From the NCBI GenBank assembly GCA_020641055.1, contig CP067345.1, forward strand, positions 2,659,317 through 2,723,316: a DNA stretch of 64,000 nucleotides, in the 5' to 3' direction. Position 1 is the first letter of the stretch. Every line of letters starts with the position of its first letter. Of this stretch, positions 46,486-54,948 are shown piece after piece. The position numbers and the translations under genes are program-made. Source of the DNA: Clostridioides sp. ES-S-0010-02. GTDB taxonomy: Bacteria; Bacillota; Clostridia; Peptostreptococcales; Peptostreptococcaceae. A model generated the notes under the pieces. It had not been told where the DNA came from. It searched no databases and saw only the letters and a list, made by a program, of their open reading frames with translations.

Positions 46486-46530
46486 AAGAGAGAGTTACTT
46501 TAGAAACTATATAAAGTAACTCTCTCAATT
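46486..46530 (-). terminator. Terminator of the sugar ABC operon
   Basis: GAGAGAGTTACTTT (46488-46501) pairs with AAAGTAACTCTCTC (46513-46526), 18 bases past the binding-protein gene. The T tail is short. Confidence 0.82.
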
Positions 46531-46547
46531 TTAATGTATGTAATATC

Positions 46548-47510
46548 TTACCATTCACCCTTAAATTCTGAAATATTATCCTTGTTGACTTCAACTTGTT
46601 TAATTTGTGTAACAGGTTCAACTTTTTCGCCTTTAAGGAAATTAGATGCCTTTTCTATAACTAATGCACCTTCTTCAATAGCAGACATATAAGTTGTACC
46701 ATCTATTAACCCATCAGTTACAGCTTTTAATCCGTCTTTACTTCCACCTAAACCTATAACTTTAACTTTATCTTTAAGACCAGCATCTTTTAAAGCTTGT
46801 CCTGCTCCTGTAGCAGAGTTATCATCTTGACATATTATAACATTAAAATCAGTTTTCTTTTGAATTAAATCTTCTGTTACCTTTAAGGCTTGCTCTTTCT
46901 CCCAATTTGAAGTTTGGTTATAAACTATTTGTATGTTACTATCTTTTAACTCTTTTTCAAGACCTTTTTTTCTTAATACTTGTGGAGTAGTTCCTGGAAC
47001 ACCTTCTATTAATACAGCTTTTCCACCAGCTTCTCCTAATAAGTTTTTAGCAATTTTACCTGTTAATGCTCCTGTTTCTTCCTCATTTTGCCCTATATAG
47101 GTAACTAAGCCTTTAAATTCTCCAGTTGAGTTACTTCCTATAGAATTTGTAAATGCTATTATAGGAACTTCTGAATCATTAGCAGCCTTAACTATTCTCT
47201 CGCTTACAGCAGAATCAACTCCACATAATGCAATCATATCTACTCCTTTAGCCATAAAATCTTCAGCTTGTGATAATTGTTTACTAGCATCCCATTGAGC
47301 ATCTGCATATTCTACATTTACACCTAATTCTTTAGATTTTGCATCTATACCTTGTTTAGTTGCTACAAAATAACCTGTTGAACCTGGCAACAATACTGCT
47401 ATCTTTTTTTCTCCATCTTTTCCTTTTCCACTATCATTTGAGCATCCAACTAAACTGAATATCATAACAAGTGATAGTAACAATGCTAAATGTTTCATTA
47501 ATTTTCTCAT
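46548..47510 (-). CDS. Sugar ABC transporter substrate-binding lipoprotein (RbsB-like)
   Basis: A 320-residue lipoprotein. The signal peptide ends in a lipobox (FSLVGCSN, Cys23). The body is a type I periplasmic-binding fold (KKIAVLLPGSTGYFVATKQGIDAKSKELG) with the ligand-hinge segments VIICQDDNSATGAGQALKD and VIGLGGSKDGLKAV. Closest to the ribose/galactose/AI-2 class; the actual sugar is unknown. Last gene of the operon that starts with the ROK regulator. Confidence 0.93.
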   Translation of the reverse strand: MRKLMKHLALLLSLVMIFSLVGCSNDSGKGKDGEKKIAVLLPGSTGYFVATKQGIDAKSKELGVNVEYADAQWDASKQLSQAEDFMAKGVDMIALCGVDSAVSERIVKAANDSEVPIIAFTNSIGSNSTGEFKGLVTYIGQNEEETGALTGKIAKNLLGEAGGKAVLIEGVPGTTPQVLRKKGLEKELKDSNIQIVYNQTSNWEKEQALKVTEDLIQKKTDFNVIICQDDNSATGAGQALKDAGLKDKVKVIGLGGSKDGLKAVTDGLIDGTTYMSAIEEGALVIEKASNFLKGEKVEPVTQIKQVEVNKDNISEFKGEW

Positions 47511-47533
47511 AAAAAATTTCCCCCTCTTATTTT

Positions 47534-48484
47534 TTATCTTGAAGCAAGCTTTTTCTTGCTATAAGAATCAAATCCAACTGCTGCTAAAATTATTAAACCT
47601 TTAAATATGTATTGGAAATATACATCTATTCCAAGAAGATTAAAACTGTTGTTTATAACACTCATAAGTAACACACCTATAACAGTTTTAAGTACAGAGC
47701 CAGAGCCTCCTGCTACTGATGTCCCTCCGATTACAACAGATGCAATAGCATCCATATCATAGCCTTCACCTGCAATCGCAGTTGCCGTTCCAAGTCTTCC
47801 AGTTAGTACAATCCCAGCTATTCCTGCAAGTACAGCATTAATAATAAATACTTTTATTTTATGGGAATCCACATTTATACCATTGAGTTTACTTGCTTCT
47901 TGATTACCTCCTACAGAATAAACATATCTACCAAACTTAGTTTTATTTAGTACAATAAATGCAACTAGTACTACTATAAAGAAAATTACTACTGGTATTG
48001 GTATATTAAATAAATATCCATTTCCAATATAATCGAGTATTGGTATATTTTCAGTAATTGGATATCCTCCTGTAAGCATCAAAAGCAATCCTCTTACAAT
48101 AGTAACCATAGCCATAGTAGCTATTAGCGATGGTACATTTATCTTTGCAACTACTATCCCATTTATTAGTCCTATTACTGCACAAATTGCTATACCTAAA
48201 AGCATAGATACAAATAAATTGGTTCCACCAGTCGCAAATTTCATCGTTATAGCACCTGCAAGAGCTGCTACTGCCCCAACTGATATATCAAAGTTTCCAG
48301 ATATTATAACAAAAGTCATACCTGCCGAAATTATTCCAATTATAGAAGATTGTCGCAAAAGATTAAGTATATTTTGTTTACCTAAAAATGATGGAGTTGC
48401 AACACTTATCGCTATACATAAAGCCAAAAAACCTAGTAATACTCCATAATCTCTTAAATTCAATTTCTCAAAAGCTTTTTTCAT
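47534..48484 (-). CDS. Sugar ABC transporter permease (RbsC-like)
   Basis: A 316-residue permease with about eight helices. GMTFVIISGNFDISVGAVAALAG, the EAA-like loop NQEASKLNGINVDSHKI and SVVIGGTSVAGGSGSVL identify the BPD_transp_2 family. Pairs with the ATPase encoded 24 bases upstream and the binding protein 23 bases downstream. Confidence 0.94.
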   Translation of the reverse strand: MKKAFEKLNLRDYGVLLGFLALCIAISVATPSFLGKQNILNLLRQSSIIGIISAGMTFVIISGNFDISVGAVAALAGAITMKFATGGTNLFVSMLLGIAICAVIGLINGIVVAKINVPSLIATMAMVTIVRGLLLMLTGGYPITENIPILDYIGNGYLFNIPIPVVIFFIVVLVAFIVLNKTKFGRYVYSVGGNQEASKLNGINVDSHKIKVFIINAVLAGIAGIVLTGRLGTATAIAGEGYDMDAIASVVIGGTSVAGGSGSVLKTVIGVLLMSVINNSFNLLGIDVYFQYIFKGLIILAAVGFDSYSKKKLASR

Positions 48485-48508
48485 CTCAGTCCTCCATTTT
48501 CATTTCTT

Positions 48509-50005
48509 TTATACATTAAATATACTGTTCATTATATCTTGAACTTTTATATTCTCATTTTTTAAATCATCCACAATAGAACCTTCTCTTGTCACTAAAA
48601 TTCTATCACTTACTCTTATTACTTCTTCCAAATCAGAAGATATAAAGATTACTCCTATCCCTTTACTTGAAAATTCTTTTATTGTATTAAAAATATCTTC
48701 TTTTGCAGCAATATCTATTCCCTTTGTTGGTTCGTCATATATTATTAAATCTAAGTCTTTGTCTAACCATTTAGAGACTACTACTTTTTGTTGATTTCCA
48801 CCACTAAGTTCTTTTACTTCTTGTTTTACATCACTAACTTTTATTCCTAGTTCCTTGACACCCTTTTTAGAAAACTCAATTTCTCTATTTTTATCTATAA
48901 ACAAGAATTTCTTAAATTTATCAATTTGTACTGATGCCGAATTAGTATATATAGCTTGTTCCAAAATTAGCCCAAGATTTTTTCTATCTTCAGGGATTAA
49001 CCCTATTTTATTTTTTATAGCAACTTTAGGAGAAGTTATATCTACATTTTTACCATTAATAAATATATCTCCACTATCTTTATTATCTATCCCAAATATT
49101 AAATTTATAATTTCAGTTCTTCTTGAACCCACAAGACCTGCAAGACCTACAACTTCACCTCTATAAACTTTAAATGAAACATTTTTTATTTTATTAGACC
49201 AACTTACATTCTTAACATCTAATACAGGAGCTTCTTCATATTTTGCAAATGTATAATCCTTCTTCTCAATAAGTTTGTGATTATCATTTCCTGTCATAAG
49301 TTGAGTTATTTTTAATTTAGTTAAATCTTTTACATCATAAGTTCCAATCATAGTTCCATTTTTCATTATACTTGCACTATCACATATTTTAAAAACTTCC
49401 TCTAGTATATGAGAAATGTAAACTATAGTCTTACCTTTAGATTTCAATCTGTTTATTATTTTAAATAATCCTTCTTTTTCATTATTAGTAAGTGATGTTG
49501 TAGGTTCATCCATTATGATGATTTCAGAATTACATGAAACTGCTTTCATTATCTCAACCATTTGTTGATTTGCTACACTCAAATTAGACACTACTACATG
49601 TGGGTCTATATTAAAGTCAAAATCTTCACAAATTTTCATGTATTCTTCTAGCATATCTTTCTTATTTAAAAACACAATTCCTTTTAAAGTCTCTCTACCT
49701 AAAAAAATATTTTCAATAACTGTAAGAGTTGGTATTAAACTTAATTCTTGATAAATTATACTAATACCATTTTCTTTAGAATGATGTGGGTTTTTAAACA
49801 TTATTTCATTGCCAGCTAAAATCACTTTACCTTTAGTTTGAGAATGGACTCCTCCTAGAATCTTAATAAGTGTAGATTTTCCTGCTCCATTAGCTCCTAA
49901 AAGGGCTCTTACTTCTCCTTTTTCTAGTTCAAAATCTATACCATTTAAAACGTCTACCTTTCCAAAACTTTTGTATATTTGTTGCATTTTTAGTATCTTA
50001 CTCAC
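48509..50005 (-). CDS. Sugar ABC transporter double ATPase (RbsA-like)
   Basis: A 498-residue ATPase with two nucleotide-binding halves. The first has Walker A GANGAGKSTLI and signature LSVANQQMVEIMKA; the second has a degenerate Walker A (GLVGSRRTEII) and signature LSGGNQQKVVVSKW. The asymmetric pattern is normal for RbsA/MglA. Engine for the RbsC/RbsB-like proteins of this operon. Confidence 0.95.
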   Translation of the reverse strand: MSKILKMQQIYKSFGKVDVLNGIDFELEKGEVRALLGANGAGKSTLIKILGGVHSQTKGKVILAGNEIMFKNPHHSKENGISIIYQELSLIPTLTVIENIFLGRETLKGIVFLNKKDMLEEYMKICEDFDFNIDPHVVVSNLSVANQQMVEIMKAVSCNSEIIIMDEPTTSLTNNEKEGLFKIINRLKSKGKTIVYISHILEEVFKICDSASIMKNGTMIGTYDVKDLTKLKITQLMTGNDNHKLIEKKDYTFAKYEEAPVLDVKNVSWSNKIKNVSFKVYRGEVVGLAGLVGSRRTEIINLIFGIDNKDSGDIFINGKNVDITSPKVAIKNKIGLIPEDRKNLGLILEQAIYTNSASVQIDKFKKFLFIDKNREIEFSKKGVKELGIKVSDVKQEVKELSGGNQQKVVVSKWLDKDLDLIIYDEPTKGIDIAAKEDIFNTIKEFSSKGIGVIFISSDLEEVIRVSDRILVTREGSIVDDLKNENIKVQDIMNSIFNV

Positions 50006-50017
50006 TATATCACCTCA

Positions 50018-51202
50018 CTAATTCCTAAACCAATTTATAACTTCATCAATATTTTCTTTTGGTGCTGATAACAAATCCCAAGATAGTACATACCCTTTTA
50101 CTGTTGTCTTATTTATGTTTGAAATATTTTCACTTATATATTTAGGTGTAACAGGAGCTATAATTTCTTTTTTATTTATTTCAATACCTACATATATATC
50201 TTTGATAAGATTTTTTGTTATAAAATCGATTTCCTCTAGCACAAATTTTATAGGATATATATCTCCTTCATACTCTCTAATTCCTAAAATATCTAATAAA
50301 TTTCTTTTTGCAATCTCTTTATTTTCATGTACTGATTCATCAATTAATCTTTCAAATTCAAATGGCAAACCTGCTGGAGCTTTAGTAATTCTATACATCA
50401 TTGGTTTTATAAAATCTGCTACTTCTTGTAATTTTTCTAAATCTTGACCTACAAAGTAAGAGATAAAAGGGGAAAAAGTGTCTATCCCTATTTTCAATCC
50501 TTTACTTTTAAAATAACTACTTATATCCACTAGTGCGTTATATATATTTTGACTTTTCATTTCAAAAAAATCTTCCCATATTTTATTTTTAAATTTGTAT
50601 TTTCCATTAATGTATTCTGTTATACCAAATGGAGTATCTTCACTAACTATAACTTCATTAGATACATTATCCATTTCTATCATTAATGACCTTTTATCAA
50701 TATTATCTTTTTCATATATATCTAAACAATCTTTACAAAAACAATTAAAAACACCATTTAATTTATTAGAAAAAGAGCCATACCTTATCTTATCTAAAAA
50801 AATTCCATCAAACTCAATTTCACTAAAATAAGTACTATATATTTTCTTTATGTTTTCTATATTTCCCTTATTATTTGGACAATAAAATTCAAAGTTTTCA
50901 TCTTCTTGTAATGCATATCCTTTAACTTCTTTTCCAGTATAATCAACTAATAGATTACTTTTTTCAAGTAATCCTACTTCCGAAAAACATGGGAACCAAA
51001 GATATAATTCAACATTATATTTTTTTAAAAGTTTTTTAGTTTTTACATATAGTTCTTTGTCTACACTCCAACCCATAATGACTTTTTCTACATCAATACA
51101 TTCCATTAATTCTAATAGCTTACATTTTATATCATTAAATTTTATTTCTTTATTTTTGAATCCACCTGTAAAGATTTGTACAACTATTTTTTTCCTATCC
51201 AT
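50018..51202 (-). CDS. Putative cytoplasmic glycoside-hydrolase-like TIM-barrel protein
   Basis: A 394-residue soluble protein without signal peptide. The segments VELYLWFPCFSEVG, FDGIFLDKIRYGSFSN, LKIGIDTFSPFISYFVGQDL and IKPMMYRIT are laid out like the (beta/alpha)8 glycoside hydrolases of the DUF4015/GHL type, with a possible catalytic Asp/Glu in FDGIFLDKIR. A Cys pair (CFCKDC) sits near residue 150. I do not recognise the exact family. It lies between the sugar kinase and the ABC transporter genes, overlapping the kinase by 8 bases, so it probably cleaves an imported oligosaccharide or glycoside. Confidence 0.72.
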   Translation of the reverse strand: MDRKKIVVQIFTGGFKNKEIKFNDIKCKLLELMECIDVEKVIMGWSVDKELYVKTKKLLKKYNVELYLWFPCFSEVGLLEKSNLLVDYTGKEVKGYALQEDENFEFYCPNNKGNIENIKKIYSTYFSEIEFDGIFLDKIRYGSFSNKLNGVFNCFCKDCLDIYEKDNIDKRSLMIEMDNVSNEVIVSEDTPFGITEYINGKYKFKNKIWEDFFEMKSQNIYNALVDISSYFKSKGLKIGIDTFSPFISYFVGQDLEKLQEVADFIKPMMYRITKAPAGLPFEFERLIDESVHENKEIAKRNLLDILGIREYEGDIYPIKFVLEEIDFITKNLIKDIYVGIEINKKEIIAPVTPKYISENISNINKTTVKGYVLSWDLLSAPKENIDEVINWFRN

Positions 51203-52145
51203 GTTTGACCCTCCTATTAGCTAACGCCATAGCAAGTCTTATCCCTCCATATACTGGCTGATTTTCTTGAAGTATAAATTTTAACTTTTTATCTGTATTT
51301 TCTTCCCTTAAGTTGTCCATTAACATTTGAGCATATATAGTTTTGTTTAATGTACCACCAGATAAAACTATATCTATTTCACTTTTATTGTTTTTCATTG
51401 AATTAAATATTTTACTTAATATTACTTGAGCTAATTTGGACAGTTCAATCGATGACTCTCTCAGTATTTCAATAGCTAATTTATCACCTCGTTTAGCACA
51501 ATCAATCACTAATGAAGCTAAGTTTGCTATTTCAACATTGTTATTTATTTCAGTAATCATATATGTAAGTTTCTTAAAGCTATCTGCATTAAAGAAATCT
51601 AAAACACAATCAAATAAATCACTATATTCATGGCACTCATCACAATAAAGTAAAACTTTCTTTAGTACTTTTCTTCCTATATCATATCCAGAACCCAAAT
51701 CGCTAAAATTATATCCCCATCCACCAACTCTATATATGTCTCCATCTTCCCTAATTCCTAATACAATTGAACCTGTACCAGCTACAATTACTAAGCCAGG
51801 AGCATCAGTTTGCGCATAAAAGGCTAAAACTGCATCATTTACTAAATATATTTTTTCTTTGTTAAACCCAACTTTTAATATTTCATCCATTATAATATTA
51901 TAATCATTTGGAGAATCACATCCAGATATACCAAATACAGTGTACTCAATATCGTTATAGTCAATATGTAAATCTTTTAATATTTTCTCAAATCCATTAT
52001 TAATATTTTCATATGTTTTTTGAACTCCAACTGACTTATAATTAGTTGAACCAGTAGTATGTTCTTTAAGTATATTTCCATCTAAATCACTTACACAAAA
52101 TTTTGTTTTTGTTCCCCCTCCATCTATTGAAATCAAATATTTCAC
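51195..52145 (-). CDS. N-acetylglucosamine kinase-like sugar kinase (BadF/BadG family)
   Basis: A 316-residue ASKHA-fold kinase. SIDGGGTKTKFCV is the phosphate-1 motif, YTVFGISGCDSP and VNDAVLAFYAQTDAPGLVIVAGTGSIVLG are typical of the BadF/GlcNAc kinase family, and GGWGYNFSDLGSGYDIGRK completes the active site. Phosphorylates a hexosamine or related sugar taken up by this operon. Starts 1 base before the ROK stop and overlaps the glycosidase-like gene by 8 bases. Confidence 0.88.
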   Translation of the reverse strand: MKYLISIDGGGTKTKFCVSDLDGNILKEHTTGSTNYKSVGVQKTYENINNGFEKILKDLHIDYNDIEYTVFGISGCDSPNDYNIIMDEILKVGFNKEKIYLVNDAVLAFYAQTDAPGLVIVAGTGSIVLGIREDGDIYRVGGWGYNFSDLGSGYDIGRKVLKKVLLYCDECHEYSDLFDCVLDFFNADSFKKLTYMITEINNNVEIANLASLVIDCAKRGDKLAIEILRESSIELSKLAQVILSKIFNSMKNNKSEIDIVLSGGTLNKTIYAQMLMDNLREENTDKKLKFILQENQPVYGGIRLAMALANRRVKHG

Positions 52146-52146
52146 A

Positions 52147-53250
52147 TTAATATCCTCCTTTTTTATTAGATAGGGAATATTGGTAGTCAGTTTCTTTTAA
52201 ACACATACTAATTACCCCATTTATACTTCCCTCTCTCAATGACTCCACTTTTATTAGTCTAGGGAAATTTTCTCCTCCAACACTTTTATTTACATCTTCT
52301 TCTATAAATTCCATGTCACTTTTAGTTAATATATTGCATTGTATAATCATAGCTTCTGGATTTAAAACACAAACAAGAGTCCTTACAAAATTTGATATTA
52401 TAGATAAAATTTCTTTCTTAAATTTATTATCTTTGCTCTTTAAATATCTTTTTCTTAAACTCATAATGTAATCTTCAATATTTAAGTTATCATAGTTATA
52501 CTTGCTAAACTCTATATTTAGATAGCTTAGTTCACCAGCAAAATTTGTAGAACCTAGATATAATTCACCATTTATAACTATACCTGAGCCAATACCATCA
52601 TCTAAATACATAAGTGCCATATTTTTATATTCGTCTTTGTACTGTTTTTGATAAATTCCAATAGTGGTAATATTTGTATCATTTTCTATAAATACTTTAG
52701 TGTTATATTTACTCTTTATTAAATTTTCTAAATCTATACCTTCCCAACTTTTTATTGTTGGAATGTTTTTGACTACACCTTTTTTTACAACTCCTGGAAC
52801 ACCAATTCCAATCGCTCTTATATTGTTTCCCCTTACTTTTTCAATCAAAGTATCTATAACAAAAAAAGTATCCTGGTTAACGTTTTCATATGTATCCATT
52901 CTTATATTGAACTCTTCTTGATAAGTTATTTCACCTAATAAATTTGCAACTACTCCTATACAGCTGTTTCTATAATAATACAAGGCTATTATATGTTCTA
53001 AGTCTGCATTTATTTCAAATAGTTGAGCTCTTCTTCCTCCAGTAGATTCATTTAATCCACTTACTTTCACTTCATTTTTCAAAGCTAATTGTTCTACAAT
53101 TTTATTAACTGTTGCTAAACTCAATTCAGTAATGCTTGAAATTTCTGGCTTTGTTATAGGTCCATCATTTTTTATAATATTTTTTATTAAGTCTTCATTT
53201 ACTTTTTTTATCGTTTGTGGCTTTCCAACTATATTTTTCATAAACAACAC
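52147..53250 (-). CDS. ROK-family transcriptional regulator (NagC/XylR-like)
   Basis: A 367-residue regulator, first gene of the operon. Residues about 10-65 are a winged helix (KNDGPITKPEISSITELSLATVNKIVEQL). The rest is a ROK sugar-kinase-like domain (IRAIGIGVPGVVKKGVV, DDGIGSGIVINGELYLGSTNFAGELSYL). The zinc-binding motif CxCGxxGC usual in this family is missing; the stretch reads IEFSKYNYDNLNIEDYIM. Likely binds the dyad at 53260 and is released by the sugar or its phosphate. Confidence 0.88.
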   Translation of the reverse strand: MLFMKNIVGKPQTIKKVNEDLIKNIIKNDGPITKPEISSITELSLATVNKIVEQLALKNEVKVSGLNESTGGRRAQLFEINADLEHIIALYYYRNSCIGVVANLLGEITYQEEFNIRMDTYENVNQDTFFVIDTLIEKVRGNNIRAIGIGVPGVVKKGVVKNIPTIKSWEGIDLENLIKSKYNTKVFIENDTNITTIGIYQKQYKDEYKNMALMYLDDGIGSGIVINGELYLGSTNFAGELSYLNIEFSKYNYDNLNIEDYIMSLRKRYLKSKDNKFKKEILSIISNFVRTLVCVLNPEAMIIQCNILTKSDMEFIEEDVNKSVGGENFPRLIKVESLREGSINGVISMCLKETDYQYSLSNKKGGY

Positions 53251-53259
53251 CTTACTTTA

Positions 53260-53281
53260 TAAACTTTATTTATTAAGTTTA
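53260..53281. promoter_or_regulatory. Operator dyad of the ROK-controlled sugar operon
   Basis: TAAACTT-N8-AAGTTTA, ten bases before the start codon of the ROK gene and touching the -10 box. Size and position fit a ROK repressor site. Confidence 0.65.
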
Positions 53282-53310
53282 GTATAATAGTTACAGGTTA
53301 AATTTGTCAA
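53281..53310 (-). promoter_or_regulatory. Sigma-A promoter of the ROK/sugar operon
   Basis: TTGACA (53305-53310) and TATACT (53281-53286) on the minus strand with an 18-base spacer; the operator dyad begins at the -10. Confidence 0.75.
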
Positions 53311-53323
53311 TATTATTCCAATA

Positions 53324-53372
53324 AAAAAGAAATAAATTTAAAATAGGTTATTTCTAAATTTATTTCTTTTAA
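53324..53372 (-). terminator. Terminator downstream of hisD
   Basis: AAAGAAATAAATTTA (53326-53340) pairs with TAAATTTATTTCTTT (53355-53369) around a 14-base loop. It lies about 90 bases after the hisD stop. Confidence 0.75.
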
Positions 53373-53459
53373 ATTCTCAACTATAATATAAATAATTGTT
53401 TCTAAAATTTTATTTTTTATTGCAGTATACATTTTTATAACAATTAAAACTCTCTTTAT

Positions 53460-54725
53460 CTACTTCTTAAATCTAACTTCTGCTGCCTTTGCATGTGCAT
53501 ATAATCCCTCTTCTTTTGCTAGCTTCTCTGCAACAGGGGCTAACACTTTTATAGCTTTTTCATTTAATATTTGCTTTGTACAAGTTTTTATAAAAGTACC
53601 AACCCAAACACCACCAGTATATCTTGATGCTTTTAATGTTGGTAGTGTATGATTTGTACCTGAAACATAATCACCAAATACCTCAGCAGATAAGTTTCCA
53701 ATAAACAATGAGCCATAGTTAGTTAATTTATCACAAATTTCTTCATATTTATTTACTGCTATTTCTAAGTGTTCTGGTGCATAAAAATTACTTATTTTTA
53801 TTGCTTCATCTATATCATCAACCAGTATTATTTCACCATTATTTTTCCATGAATTATATGCAATATCTTTTGTTGGTAAATCTTCTAACATGATTTTCAT
53901 ATTTTTTTCAACCTCTTGTGCTATTTCTAAACTATCAGTTAATAATATACCTCTTGCATTTAAATCATGCTCACATTGTGCCAACAAGTCAGCTGCAATA
54001 TAGACTGGATTTGAAGTTTCATCAGCTATTATAAGAACTTCACTTGGACCAGCTACAAAATCAATTCCGACTTGCCCATAACATTGTCTTTTAGCTTCTG
54101 TTACAAACTTATTTCCTGGTCCTACAATTATATCAACAGGTTTAACCTTTTCTGTACCATATGTAAATGCTGCTATAGCTTGAACTCCTCCAGTTGCATA
54201 TATTTCATCAGCTCCTGCTATATCCATAGCTACTAATGTTTTAGGATTTATATTTTTAGTGTTTTTCATAGTTGGTGAACATGCCACTATTCTTTTTACT
54301 CCTGCAATTTTTGCAGGTATTATAAGCATAAGAGCTGTTGAAAATAAAGGATATTGTCCACCTGGAACATATGCAAGGCATGACTCTATAGGAATATTAG
54401 TTTGACCTAAAATAACGCCTGGATAGATTTCCTTTTCAAAAGAATTTTCGAAACTAGCCTTTTGGGCTTTTGCAAATTCGCTTATATTTTTAGCAGCAAT
54501 TTTCAAATTGTTTATAAACTCCTCATCTACATGTTTATAGGCTTCTTTTATTTCTTCTTCAGTAACTCTGAATTCATCTCTTGTGTTTTTATCAAACATT
54601 TCATTATATTTTTTCAACGCAGTCTCTTTATTATTTCTTATATCTTCTATTATAGAACTTACTTGTTCTCTTAGTATTTTTTCATCTACCTTTTCTTTTA
54701 TATTTGATTTTTTTATAATCTTCAT
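53460..54725 (-). CDS. hisD: Histidinol dehydrogenase
   Basis: A 421-residue enzyme for the last two steps of histidine synthesis (histidinol to histidine, NAD). Motifs: AYVPGGQYPLFSTALMLIIPAKIAG, VGPGNKFVTEAKRQCYGQVGID, the Zn and catalytic region QCEHDLNARGILLTDS, and APEHLEI. No other his gene is present, so this is a detached single-gene unit. It is preceded by a 208-base leader with a promoter, a hairpin and a terminator-like stem that overlaps a short reading frame. Confidence 0.95.
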   Translation of the reverse strand: MKIIKKSNIKEKVDEKILREQVSSIIEDIRNNKETALKKYNEMFDKNTRDEFRVTEEEIKEAYKHVDEEFINNLKIAAKNISEFAKAQKASFENSFEKEIYPGVILGQTNIPIESCLAYVPGGQYPLFSTALMLIIPAKIAGVKRIVACSPTMKNTKNINPKTLVAMDIAGADEIYATGGVQAIAAFTYGTEKVKPVDIIVGPGNKFVTEAKRQCYGQVGIDFVAGPSEVLIIADETSNPVYIAADLLAQCEHDLNARGILLTDSLEIAQEVEKNMKIMLEDLPTKDIAYNSWKNNGEIILVDDIDEAIKISNFYAPEHLEIAVNKYEEICDKLTNYGSLFIGNLSAEVFGDYVSGTNHTLPTLKASRYTGGVWVGTFIKTCTKQILNEKAIKVLAPVAEKLAKEEGLYAHAKAAEVRFKK

Positions 54726-54770
54726 CTTTTCCCTCCTAGTTTTATAATGTTATCATTCTAGCAATAAATA

Positions 54771-54811
54771 AAAACTCCCACCCTCTATCAATAACTAGAG
54801 GATAGGAGTTT
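54771..54811 (-). terminator. Attenuator-type terminator in the hisD leader
   Basis: On the minus strand AAACTCCTATCCTCTAG pairs with the following CTAGAGG-like arm GATAGAGGGTGGGAGTTT, then TTTATTTATT. It lies 45 bases before the hisD start and 115 bases after the promoter, so it would stop transcription before hisD unless prevented. Confidence 0.75.
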
Positions 54812-54817
54812 AATCAT
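54788..54817 (-). CDS. Possible hisD leader peptide, 9 residues
   Basis: ATG at 54817 with GAGGTGAG 6 bases upstream; reads MIKLLSSSY then TGA. It has no His codon, unlike classical his leaders. Its codons cover the 5' arm of the terminator and the stop codon is in the loop. The ribosome-binding site is partly inside a hairpin (54821-54844: GTGCTCA with TGAGTAC). It could be a translated attenuator, or chance. Low confidence. Confidence 0.35.
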   Translation of the reverse strand: MIKLLSSSY

Positions 54818-54910
54818 ATTGTACTCACCTCACTGACTGAGCACTATTTGTCTAATAACTATACTATATTTCAGTTAATCTTTCTGAATTTTCTCTTTAT
54901 TATACATAAT

Positions 54911-54939
54911 ATGATATATTTTAACTATTAATTTGTCAA
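54911..54939 (-). promoter_or_regulatory. Sigma-A promoter of hisD
   Basis: TTGACA (54934-54939) and TATCAT (54911-54916) on the minus strand, 17-base spacer. It starts within 10 bases of the cdeM stop codon, so hisD is transcribed separately. Confidence 0.75.
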
Positions 54940-54948
54940 TGAAATTTT

